Below are positions 1 through 6,422 of a stretch of DNA of 8,765 nt, in pieces. A program made the position numbers and the translations under genes. The notes beneath the pieces are model-generated. The model had not been told where the DNA came from and made no database searches. It saw only the letters and a list, made by a program, of their open reading frames with translations. How positions within the stretch are numbered: position 1 is the first letter of the stretch; each line of letters starts with the position of its first letter. This DNA is from DAOPJM01 sp035399665 (GTDB lineage: Bacteria; Bacillota; Clostridia; Christensenellales; CAG-138), in contig DAOPJM010000057.1 of assembly GCA_035399665.1 (NCBI GenBank), positions 1 through 8,765 of the forward strand. Direction: 5' to 3'.

Positions 1-1
1 C

Positions 2-61
2 GCTTCGAAAACAAAGCTTGAAAAGTTTATCTTTGAGACTTACAATAATATTGGCTTTTAA
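2..61 (+). CDS. Possible C-terminal tail of an upstream gene (partial)
   Basis: One frame is open from the window edge for 19 codons and ends in TAA at 59-61. The predicted tail is Lys/Phe/Tyr-rich and ends in Asn-Ile-Gly-Phe, plausible for a protein C-terminus but too short to assign. A good promoter match (18-46) lies inside it, which fits either the end of a preceding gene or non-coding DNA. Another frame is open to 86, so the choice is uncertain. Confidence 0.22.
   Translation, partial: ASKTKLEKFIFETYNNIGF
18..46 (+). promoter_or_regulatory. Predicted sigma-A promoter of the two-component operon
   Basis: TTGAAA at 18-23 and TACAAT at 41-46 are separated by exactly 17 bases, each one mismatch from consensus. 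Transcription would begin near 53 and give a leader of about 120 bases before the response regulator. The palindrome CAATA-A-TATTG (43-53) overlaps the -10 and the expected start site. A weaker alternative is an extended -10-like TGATACGAT at 76-84 with no good -35. Confidence 0.45.
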
Positions 62-175
62 GGCAAGATTTAACTTGATACGATAATTTAGCAGAATGGA
101 TGGCGTGGACTTCGTGATGCGCTGTCCAAAGAGAAATGTGAACTCCTGCGCTGAAGAAAGGAAAGAGGGACGATT

Positions 176-853
176 ATGAGATTACTTTTGGCCGAAGACG
201 AACGGGACCTGTCCTATGCGCTGTGCGCTATATTGACGCGAAACAACTATTCCGTGGACGCCGTATACAATGGGAGAGACGCCCTTGACTATCTTGAAGC
301 GGGTAATTACGACGGCGCAATTTTGGACATAATGATGCCCAAGATGGACGGTATAACCGTGTTGAAAACTATACGCAAGAACGGCGGCACATTGCCTGTG
401 CTTTTGCTTACCGCCAAGTCGGAGTTAGATGACAAGGTAGCGGGGCTTGACAGCGGTGCTGATGACTATCTGACCAAGCCCTTCGAGGCTAAGGAACTGT
501 TGGCGCGAATACGCTCCATGACCCGCCGCCAAAACGCTCTGACCGACAACGTACTGACTTTCGGCAATATCAAGCTTAACCGGGCCAACTACGAGCTTAC
601 AGGCCCTTTGGGAACATTTCGCCTGGCGAATAAGGAGTTTCAGATGCTTGAAATGCTCATGATGAACAATCGTCAGCTTATATCCACCGAGCGCTTTATG
701 GACAAGGTTTGGGGATACGACAGCGAGGCCGAGATCAACATTGTGTGGGTCTACATCTCATATCTAAGGAAGAAGCTTGCAAATGTCGGCGCGAACATCT
801 CTATCAAGGCTATAAGGGGCGCGGGCTATACGCTGGAGATAAGCAATGATTAA
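176..853 (+). CDS. OmpR/PhoB-family response regulator transcription factor
   Basis: A cytoplasmic DNA-binding regulator, expected to be phosphorylated by the kinase encoded next to it. The receiver domain covers about residues 1-118: acidic residues E7, D8 and E9, phosphoacceptor D51 in the LDIMMPKMDG stretch, switch T79 and conserved K101 in the LTKPFEAKELLARI segment. A winged-helix output domain covers about 127-222, with the typical NKEFQMLEMLM and RGAGYTLE ends. The length of 225 residues is normal for the family. The ATG is preceded by a purine-rich site (AGAGGGA, 164-170) at a spacing of 5. Its last 8 bases overlap the kinase start, so the two are co-transcribed and probably translationally coupled. 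The target genes are not shown by the sequence; the lipoprotein gene downstream is the obvious candidate, and autoregulation is possible. Confidence 0.95.
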   Translation: MRLLLAEDERDLSYALCAILTRNNYSVDAVYNGRDALDYLEAGNYDGAILDIMMPKMDGITVLKTIRKNGGTLPVLLLTAKSELDDKVAGLDSGADDYLTKPFEAKELLARIRSMTRRQNALTDNVLTFGNIKLNRANYELTGPLGTFRLANKEFQMLEMLMMNNRQLISTERFMDKVWGYDSEAEINIVWVYISYLRKKLANVGANISIKAIRGAGYTLEISND

Positions 854-2093
854 GCGGCTTCAGAAACGATTCGTGTTCATTTCAATATGTTCGGTTGCAA
901 TAGTGCTTCTGATTATTCTGGGAGCCATCAATCTGTACTCATTCATACAGATAGTCGAAAACGCCGACTCAATGCTTGAGCTTGTCAGCAAGAACGCTTT
1001 TATTATGCCGGATGACCACGGCGGCAATGGCGGCAATGGCGTTATACCTGATGAGAACAGGTGGCAGAACGGTAAGAACCTAAGCCCCGAAACGCCCTAT
1101 ATGCTGCGCTATTTTACTGTGACGTTTACCGAGGATGGGCAGGTGTCAACGCTGAATGTTGACAAGATAGCGGCGGTTAACGAGGAACAGGCGAGCAATA
1201 TGGCGCTTGACACCTTCGAAAACGGGAGAGCGCAGGGCTTTGACGGAGTGTATCGCTATCTTAGAATCGAGCTTTCAGACGGCGGATGCAAGATATCGTA
1301 TCTTGACTGCAGCACGGATCTGAACACCTTCTACACTTTGCTGAAAACCAGCATAGCTGTCTCCCTGGGCGGTACTGCCGCTGTACTGCTGCTGCTGATA
1401 CTGTTTTCCAAAAAAGCAATAGGCCCGCTTGCCGAGAGCTATGAGAAGCAGAAACACTTTATAACGGACGCAAGCCATGAGCTGAAAACCCCGCTTACCA
1501 TCATCGATGCAAATACCGAGATTATCGAGATGGAACACGGCGAGAGTCATTGGACAAAGAGCATACGCGCCCAGGTGAAAAGGCTTGCGGACTTGACCGG
1601 CAATCTTGTATCGCTTTCGCGCATGGACGAGGGAGACCAAAAGCCCTTGGTGACCGAGTTCTCATTAAGCGACGCCGTCAAGGAGACCATGGAGGGTTTC
1701 GAAACACGCGCAGAGCAGTCCGGCAAGCATATTGAGATGAATGTCGGCAACAATATCTCCTATGAGGGCAATGAGGATTCGATAAGAAAGCTTATTGGCA
1801 TACTTGCGGACAATGCTTTGAAGTATTCGCCGGACGGCTCGGTAATATCCTTAAATCTCAGCAAAAGCAGCAAGGGGATAGTCCTTACGATAACCAATCC
1901 CGCAGTCGGGATGACAGCGGGCAGCCACGATGAACTCTTTGAGCGTTTCTATCGCGGCGACAGCTCAAGGTCAAGCGAATTGCCGGGATACGGGATTGGA
2001 CTTTCGATTGCGCAGTCCATAGTTATACAGCACAATGGAAAGATTCGTGCGATAAGCGACGGCGCCTCCCTCAAGTTCACGATTCAGCTTTAG
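846..2093 (+). CDS. Membrane sensor histidine kinase
   Basis: Partner kinase of the preceding regulator. Membrane segments at about residues 9-31 and 167-187 enclose an extracytoplasmic sensor domain of about 135 residues, which contains a Gly/Asn-rich stretch (GGNGGNG, 59-65) and a PYMLRYF motif. The cytoplasmic part holds the H-box with phosphoacceptor H211 (DASHELKTPL), a DHp helix pair, the N-box around N323 (ADNALKYSPDG), the F-box LFERFYRGD (364-372) and G2 box GYGIGLSIA (381-389). The G1 box is atypical: where DxGxG is expected the sequence reads TNPAVGM, with N351 at the Asp position. This resembles other clostridial kinases I recall and need not mean loss of activity. No HAMP domain is evident; only about 15 residues separate TM2 from the H-box region. 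A GGAG site (835-838) at spacing 7 supports the ATG. The ligand is unknown. Confidence 0.93.
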   Translation: MIKRLQKRFVFISICSVAIVLLIILGAINLYSFIQIVENADSMLELVSKNAFIMPDDHGGNGGNGVIPDENRWQNGKNLSPETPYMLRYFTVTFTEDGQVSTLNVDKIAAVNEEQASNMALDTFENGRAQGFDGVYRYLRIELSDGGCKISYLDCSTDLNTFYTLLKTSIAVSLGGTAAVLLLLILFSKKAIGPLAESYEKQKHFITDASHELKTPLTIIDANTEIIEMEHGESHWTKSIRAQVKRLADLTGNLVSLSRMDEGDQKPLVTEFSLSDAVKETMEGFETRAEQSGKHIEMNVGNNISYEGNEDSIRKLIGILADNALKYSPDGSVISLNLSKSSKGIVLTITNPAVGMTAGSHDELFERFYRGDSSRSSELPGYGIGLSIAQSIVIQHNGKIRAISDGASLKFTIQL

Positions 2094-2148
2094 CAATCAG
2101 CAACCCGAAAAGTGCGTATTGAAGACTGCAATAATTGATTAGCGAATT

Positions 2149-2197
2149 AACCGACGCGTGGCTATGAGAAAAATCTCAGAGCAGCGTCGGTTTTTTT
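2149..2197 (+). terminator. Intrinsic terminator of the two-component operon
   Basis: The 9-bp arm AACCGACGC (2149-2157) pairs with GCGTCGGTT (2184-2192). Inside it GCT/AGC and TGAGA/TCTCA extend the stem to a four-base AAAA loop, with a small internal loop and one A-G mismatch. A run of seven T (2191-2197) follows. It lies 56 bases after the kinase stop and separates the kinase from the lipoprotein transcript. Confidence 0.9.
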
Positions 2198-2211
2198 CAT
2201 GCAAAGCAGTA

Positions 2212-2240
2212 TTGAAAACATATACATAATTGTGAATAAT
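2212..2240 (+). promoter_or_regulatory. Predicted sigma-A promoter of the beta-helix lipoprotein gene
   Basis: TTGAAA (2212-2217) and AATAAT (2235-2240) are spaced by 17 bases, each one mismatch from consensus, giving a leader of about 70 bases. An imperfect inverted repeat, CATAATT-GTG-AATAATG (2225-2241), overlaps the -10 and could be an operator. It sits just after the operon terminator, so the lipoprotein should be transcribed separately from the sensor pair. Confidence 0.55.
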
Positions 2241-2304
2241 GTTTCTTCGTGCTTTTTTAGTTGCGCTTAAGGCTCGCGGGTTATCCTATGAACATGCTAA
2301 TGCG

Positions 2305-2311
2305 AAAGGAG
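2305..2311 (+). promoter_or_regulatory. Ribosome binding site of the lipoprotein gene
   Basis: AAAGGAG lies 9 bases before the ATG at 2321. It fixes the start at the Met that begins a lipoprotein signal peptide. Confidence 0.8.
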
Positions 2312-2320
2312 ATTTGACCG

Positions 2321-4192
2321 ATGAGAAAACTATTGGCAGCGCTGCTTGCAGCAACCTTATTTGTAGTATCGGGATGCGGAATTATATCGAACATTAACGA
2401 GGACAGCGACGACAGCTATGCTGAAAGCACAGCGGAACCAACTCAGACGGCAGGAACTGCTGTTGAGGCGGACGAGACTTCTGATACTGAGGAGCCTGCG
2501 ATTGACGCTATTTGGTCGGAAGATGAGTACAGTTCAGACGATGTGTTCTCGAATCGAGACAGCAACTCAGGGTATGAAGATTGCGTTGAGATCATACTCA
2601 AGGATGGCGCAAGCTATTGTGACAATGAGGATGTGAGCATTGACGGCGACGTCATTACGATTAGCGGCGAAGGCTCATACCTTGTCTTTGGCAGCTTATC
2701 CTCAGGTCAGATTATCATCGATTCCACCAACGAAACAAAGATACAGCTCATTCTGAATGGTGTTACGATTACCAATGACAGCAGCGCTTGCATTTACATT
2801 AAACAGGCGGACAAGGTCTTTTTGACATTAGCCGAGGGCAGCGAAAACACCCTCTCTGTCACAGGTGAATATGTCGCGATAGATGACAACAACATAGACT
2901 CCGTTGTGTTTTCAAAAGACGATCTGACAATAAACGGCAGCGGAAGCCTCACCATTGACGCAGAGTACGGTCATGGCATTGTCTCTAAGGATGATTTGAT
3001 TATCACGGGCGGCGAAATTGTGATAGATGCACAGCTGCACGGAATGACGGGCAAGGACTGCATAGGAATAAAGGACTGCACTCTTGATATTACCTCGGGC
3101 AAAGATGGTATACATGCCGAGAACACCGATGACGCTGACGCCGCTTACATCTACATCGAGAGCGGTGAAATAACAGTCAACGCGGGGATGGACGCGATAT
3201 CCGCGATGACCAAGCTTCAGATTGACGGCGGCAGCTTCGATTTGACAAGCGGCGGCGGCAGCTCTAACGCCAGCTACAACGATTCAGGTATGAATTGGAG
3301 TTGGGGACAGTGGGGCAACAACGCTACGGGTACAGAGGATTCGGCTAAGGCTCTAAAGGCAGACGAAGATATAGTGATCAATGGAGGAAGTTTCGTGATT
3401 AATTCCTCCGACGACGCTATCCACACCAACGCATCCGTTTACATAAACGACGGAGAGTTCGCGATAAACTCAGGTGACGACGGAATCCATGCCGATGCAT
3501 CGACCGCAATCAACGGCGGCAGCATTGATATTCAGTCGAGCTACGAGGGTATCGAAGGCATGGCAATCAACATAAGCGGCGGTGAGATAAACGTTGTCTC
3601 ATGCGATGATGGTCTAAATGCTGCGGGCGGTACGGATTCAAGCTCCAAATCAAGACCGGGAGCAGGCGGCTTTGACAGCGCAAGCACCGATTGTTACATC
3701 TCAATAAGCGGCGGATACATCGTCATTGACGCTGATGGCGACGGCATTGACAGCAACGGCAGTCTTGTGATAAGCGGCGGCGAAATCTACGTCAACGGAC
3801 CTACCAACAACGGCAACGGAGCTTTGGATTACAGCACAAGTTCGGTTTCCAACGCGGTGGTTGTGGCGATAGGCTCAAGCGGAATGGCCTTAGGGCTCTC
3901 AGGCGCGTCGATTGATGTTACCGTCAGCACACAAAGCGCAGGCACAGCCATTCAGCTATTCGACTCTGACGGTAATTTACTCGTTGAGTATACGTCACTG
4001 AAACAGTTTACAAGCGTGGTCATAGCCGCACCCTCCATGGTAAGCGGAGAAAGTTATACCTTAAAGGTGGGAGGCAGCGAATATACAGTTACTGCGGGCT
4101 CAAGCTACAACTCAGGTCAAACGGGCGGATATCCCGGCGGCAACCCGGGCGGCATGGGCGGCGGTATGGGCGGCAACGGCGGCAGACCATAA
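2321..4192 (+). CDS. Secreted beta-helix lipoprotein, Cthe_2159-like carbohydrate-binding family
   Basis: Residues 1-19 are a lipoprotein signal peptide with lipobox VSGC (C19), so the mature protein should be anchored to the outer face of the membrane. An acidic Ser/Thr/Glu-rich linker runs to about 85. From about 90 to 500 there are irregular repeated rungs of the form D-G-I-x-A followed by INGG/ISGG and short strands, for example 262-266, 364-370, 386-392, 429-434 and 471-480, as expected for a right-handed parallel beta-helix. ADGDGID (471-477) resembles an acidic calcium-binding turn. A Trp-rich insertion (325-332) and a Gly/Ser insertion (436-455) interrupt the helix. Residues about 510-590 look like a small beta domain, and 602-621 form a Gly/Met/Asn-rich tail without a sorting signal. 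The family representative, Cthe_2159 of Clostridium thermocellum, is described as binding cellulose and acidic glycans. No catalytic site is recognised here; ligand and role are inferred. Confidence 0.85.
   Translation: MRKLLAALLAATLFVVSGCGIISNINEDSDDSYAESTAEPTQTAGTAVEADETSDTEEPAIDAIWSEDEYSSDDVFSNRDSNSGYEDCVEIILKDGASYCDNEDVSIDGDVITISGEGSYLVFGSLSSGQIIIDSTNETKIQLILNGVTITNDSSACIYIKQADKVFLTLAEGSENTLSVTGEYVAIDDNNIDSVVFSKDDLTINGSGSLTIDAEYGHGIVSKDDLIITGGEIVIDAQLHGMTGKDCIGIKDCTLDITSGKDGIHAENTDDADAAYIYIESGEITVNAGMDAISAMTKLQIDGGSFDLTSGGGSSNASYNDSGMNWSWGQWGNNATGTEDSAKALKADEDIVINGGSFVINSSDDAIHTNASVYINDGEFAINSGDDGIHADASTAINGGSIDIQSSYEGIEGMAINISGGEINVVSCDDGLNAAGGTDSSSKSRPGAGGFDSASTDCYISISGGYIVIDADGDGIDSNGSLVISGGEIYVNGPTNNGNGALDYSTSSVSNAVVVAIGSSGMALGLSGASIDVTVSTQSAGTAIQLFDSDGNLLVEYTSLKQFTSVVIAAPSMVSGESYTLKVGGSEYTVTAGSSYNSGQTGGYPGGNPGGMGGGMGGNGGRP
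4124..4183 (+). repeat. Gly-rich coding tail built from GGCGGC-type units
   Basis: The last part of the lipoprotein gene consists of repeated GGC/GGT codons interrupted by Tyr, Pro, Asn and Met codons, giving a 20-residue tail with 13 glycines (residues 602-621). It is low-complexity sequence, and its length may vary between strains. Confidence 0.6.
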
Positions 4193-4229
4193 AGTTTCCT
4201 TCATAGATCAGTTCCTTCCTCCCCCTAAA

Positions 4230-4275
4230 AAACAAAGAGCATCCCGAAAGCGGTGAGTCGGGATGCTCTTTGTTT
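4230..4275. terminator. Bidirectional intrinsic terminator between convergent operons
   Basis: A perfect 18-bp stem (4230-4247 with 4258-4275) encloses a 10-base loop (4248-4257). On the minus strand it is followed by six T, ideal for ending the tRNA-modification operon 107 bases after its last stop. On the plus strand the right arm ends in TTTGTTTGTT, usable for the lipoprotein transcript 38 bases after its stop. Confidence 0.9.
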
Positions 4276-4320
4276 GTTACTAAATGTTTTGACGGCGGCG
4301 TCGTAACGTGAAGGCGCCGA

Positions 4321-4337
4321 CAAGATTCAAAATCTTG
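4321..4337. repeat. Short inverted repeat in the convergent intergenic region
   Basis: CAAGATT and AATCTTG pair as a 7-bp stem around a CAA loop, 45 bases downstream of the SEC-C gene stop. No T-run follows on either strand, so it does not look like a terminator. It could be a 3' stabilising structure or chance. I see no gene in 4276-4381. Confidence 0.35.
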
Positions 4338-4381
4338 ATCCGCTCATTATTCACATCACAATGCTTCAATCGATGGAACGG

Positions 4382-4888
4382 TTATGCGTTTCTTCCGCAG
4401 CACTTTTTGTACTTCTTGCCGCTTCCGCAAGGGCAGGGATCGTTACGGCCAACGTGCTTTTCCGCCTTGAAGATTTTCGACGCATGGAAATCCTTGGTAA
4501 TGGCTTTGCGCTCTTCCTCTGTGCGAACACCACCCCATTCGGAAAGTCCAAAAAGCCAATCCGCTTTTGCGTTCAGCATGTTGAAATACAGCTTGTCAAA
4601 GTCAACCTCAAGCGATATGTCGCTGTCCTCGGTCAAGCTCTCAAGGTCATACTCGCCATTCTTAAGGCTGGTGTTAATGCCGTCGATGAAGCCTGTGAAC
4701 ATGGACGGGTCCATGTTTGCAAGCTCGGCAAGCGCTGAGAGCTTGCCTGTAATGGGAGTGTCGCTCGAAGACAGTATCTTGCGGTACATCTCCTTTTCAA
4801 GCTCGAAGTAGCTTGCCCAAAACTTATTGTATTCCTGCTGTGTTCTCTGATTCTCGGCTGTCTCGCGCCAAGCTTCGTATAGACTCAT
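4382..4888 (-). CDS. SEC-C motif protein, conserved in clostridia, function unknown
   Basis: A 168-residue acidic, mostly helical, soluble protein. Residues 1-140 have no domain I can name, though the pattern (SLYEAW start, NMDPSMFTGFIDGIN at 58-72, NMLNAKADWL at 103-112) matches a protein type I recall in many Clostridia. Residues 147-166 are a SEC-C zinc-binding motif, GRNDPCPCGSGKKYKKCCGR, with ligands C152, C154, C163 and C164. This motif was first noted at the SecA C-terminus, where it binds zinc and contacts SecB and ribosomes; many unrelated proteins carry it. It is the last gene of the operon, 15 bases after the rimI stop, with an AAGGGGG site (4903-4897) at spacing 8 supporting the ATG. 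A link to translation or tRNA modification is suggested only by position. Confidence 0.85.
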   Translation of the reverse strand: MSLYEAWRETAENQRTQQEYNKFWASYFELEKEMYRKILSSSDTPITGKLSALAELANMDPSMFTGFIDGINTSLKNGEYDLESLTEDSDISLEVDFDKLYFNMLNAKADWLFGLSEWGGVRTEEERKAITKDFHASKIFKAEKHVGRNDPCPCGSGKKYKKCCGRNA

Positions 4889-4903
4889 GTTCTATGCCCC
4901 CTT

Positions 4904-5410
4904 CTAATTATGACTCGGATATTCTAATACAAACTTGTCGTCAATGCAAGTCAAACGTTGAACTGTTTTTGCTATATTGTGATTCCACAAGAGTAAAGCG
5001 CCCTCGCCTGTGTCGGAATAGTAACGCTTTCTGAAACCCTCGCGGACGAAATCAAAGCTGTCGTACAGGTTCTGTGCCACGGAATTGGATTCTCGGACCT
5101 CAAGCGTCATGCATTCTGCGCCGTGGCTAATGGAGACCTTCATAGTTCCATAGAGTAGAATTTTACCAAGCTCACGGCCGCGGAAGTCGGGACGAATTGC
5201 GATATTAGCTATATGCGCCTCGTCAAACAGCACCCAAAGCCCGCAGTACCCTACGATTTCATCGTCAACTGTCAACACAAGATAATGAGCAACCTTGTTT
5301 TTGAGTTCACCTATAAGCGATGCCTTCGACCAAGGAGTGCGAAATGAAGCGCGCTCGATTCCGTAAACATCGTCAATGTCGGTTCTTGTCATTGCTCTTA
5401 TGGTGATCAT
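4904..5410 (-). CDS. rimI: Ribosomal protein alanine N-acetyltransferase (GNAT family)
   Basis: Predicted to transfer acetyl from acetyl-CoA to protein N-termini, classically Ala1 of ribosomal protein bS18. A GNAT fold spans about residues 1-145: the N-terminal RTDIDDVYGIERASF segment, core strand HIANIAIRPDFRG (66-78), and E104 and Y116, which align with the catalytic Glu and Tyr known in Salmonella/E. coli RimI. The acetyl-CoA loop expected as R/QxxGxG reads RGRELG (77-82), with E80 replacing the usual Gly, so cofactor binding may differ. The length of 168 is a little above the usual 145-160. Its ATG overlaps the tsaB stop as ATGA (5407-5410), with GGAG only 2 bases upstream, so coupled translation is likely. 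The place next to tsaB and tsaE is the classic one and favours RimI over a generic GNAT. Confidence 0.88.
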   Translation of the reverse strand: MITIRAMTRTDIDDVYGIERASFRTPWSKASLIGELKNKVAHYLVLTVDDEIVGYCGLWVLFDEAHIANIAIRPDFRGRELGKILLYGTMKVSISHGAECMTLEVRESNSVAQNLYDSFDFVREGFRKRYYSDTGEGALLLWNHNIAKTVQRLTCIDDKFVLEYPSHN

Positions 5411-5979
5411 AGCTCCGGATGCAGCCTTTCCGCCTGTGAAGGCCTAAGATACATGGGAGAGGCCTGCTTTTCACCCTTTCGGCAGGATGCGATAAGTGCG
5501 ACAGCCTCGGCGCTTGGCATAGCATTCGTGACAATCTCCGTACCTATGGGCAGACGTGCGGCTAATTCGTCGTTTACACAGGCGCAAGGCTCGATTACCG
5601 TCTTGCCATCGCTGTAAAAAGCGGCGTATCCGTTCCCGTTCTTCGCATCAATAATAGCGCAAACCGGATGCTCCTTGCCATAGCAAATCGCTTCAAGCGC
5701 GTTGACTGCGATAACGGGTTTATTGAGTGCAAGCCCTAAGGCATTCGCTGTGCATACGCCTATTCGAACTCCGGTAAAAGACCCCGGACCGACGTCCACC
5801 GCAAAGGCGTCGATGCAGCAAAGTTCAAGCTCATGCTCATGCAGAAGCTTCTCCGCCGCGCAAAGAACGGTCTCCGCATGGCGCTTGGAATCGTCTATTT
5901 TGACAGAAAAGAGCTCCTGCCCGATAAGCAGGGCAACGCCTGCAATCCTGTCCGTGGTCTCAAAAGCCAGTATATTCAT
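5407..5979 (-). CDS. tsaB: tRNA t6A37 biosynthesis protein TsaB
   Basis: A non-catalytic ASKHA-fold partner of TsaD in the cytoplasmic complex that moves threonylcarbamoyl from threonylcarbamoyl-AMP to A37 of ANN-decoding tRNAs. Family signs are the N-terminal MNILAFETTD, RHAE at 33-36, the signature VDVGPGSFTGVRIGV (61-75), DAKNGNGYAAFY (111-122) and the C-terminal SPMYLRPSQAE (174-184). The protein is 190 residues against about 230 in E. coli and B. subtilis; since both ends are conserved, the shortfall is in the C-terminal lobe and not at the edges. Start: the ATG overlaps the tsaE stop as ATGA (5976-5979). A perfect AGGAGG (5998-5993) lies 13 bases upstream, a long spacing. TsaD is not in this window. 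Confidence 0.93.
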   Translation of the reverse strand: MNILAFETTDRIAGVALLIGQELFSVKIDDSKRHAETVLCAAEKLLHEHELELCCIDAFAVDVGPGSFTGVRIGVCTANALGLALNKPVIAVNALEAICYGKEHPVCAIIDAKNGNGYAAFYSDGKTVIEPCACVNDELAARLPIGTEIVTNAMPSAEAVALIASCRKGEKQASPMYLRPSQAERLHPEL

Positions 5980-6422
5980 AGCTTTTCTACAACCTCCTCG
6001 TATTGCTTACCATGCGGCGTCATAGTAACGAGACGATTCTCGGAACCGCTGCCGGCTATGTTGATATCAAGCCTGTTTATCGGCAGACACCCCTTTACAA
6101 GCTCTGCCCATTCCATAACTGTAATCGCGTCCATATCCATGTAATCATCATAACCTATGGCATAGAGTTCGTCCTCGTCCTGAAGACGATATGCGTCAAA
6201 ATGCAGGAGGAGACGGTCTGCGTGATGTTCATGTACAATATTGAAGGTGGGGCTTGAGATATCCACAGCTCCAATGGACAGTCCTATGCCGCGTGTCAGA
6301 ACAGTCTTTCCCGCTCCAAGCCCGCCGCTAAGCGCAACAAAAGCGGGGCAAGGAAGCAGCGAGCCAAGACGCTTCCCAAGCTCCGACAACGCGGCTTCAG
6401 TCGTGCAGACAAAGCTTCTCAA
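5976..6422 (-). CDS. tsaE: tRNA t6A37 biosynthesis ATPase TsaE (TTG start)
   Basis: A P-loop ATPase that binds the TsaB-TsaD pair and is needed for turnover of t6A synthesis in bacteria. The Walker A motif GGLGAGKT (33-40) is intact. SPTF (57-60), HFDAYRL (74-80) and the MEWAE segment (103-107) are the other conserved family blocks. The length of 148 is normal. The start codon is TTG, sharing four bases with the tgt stop (TTGA, 6422-6419). It is supported by AAAGGA at 6435-6430, spacing 7, and by alignment of the N-terminus with the family. No ATG could replace it without losing the Walker motif. The unusual start may keep synthesis low or tie it to tgt translation. Confidence 0.93.
   Translation of the reverse strand: MRSFVCTTEAALSELGKRLGSLLPCPAFVALSGGLGAGKTVLTRGIGLSIGAVDISSPTFNIVHEHHADRLLLHFDAYRLQDEDELYAIGYDDYMDMDAITVMEWAELVKGCLPINRLDINIAGSGSENRLVTMTPHGKQYEEVVEKL

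Noticed and set aside
106..127. TGGAC/GTCCA hairpin in the leader of the response regulator as a riboswitch or attenuator
   Set aside because: Only a 5-bp stem with a 12-base loop and no T-run; not distinguishable from chance.
1275..1640. A 121-codon minus-strand frame inside the kinase gene
   Set aside because: It is antisense to the transmembrane and H-box region of a clearly conserved kinase.
2321..4192. The repetitive lipoprotein as a CRISPR array, adhesin with sortase anchor or pectate lyase
   Set aside because: The repeats are irregular protein rungs with no constant DNA unit; there is no LPxTG motif, and anchoring is by a lipobox; no catalytic lyase or glycosidase motif is recognisable.
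4308..4811. A 167-codon open frame on the + strand opposite the SEC-C gene
   Set aside because: It is a Ser/Leu-rich antisense shadow of a protein with an intact SEC-C zinc motif and a good ribosome binding site.
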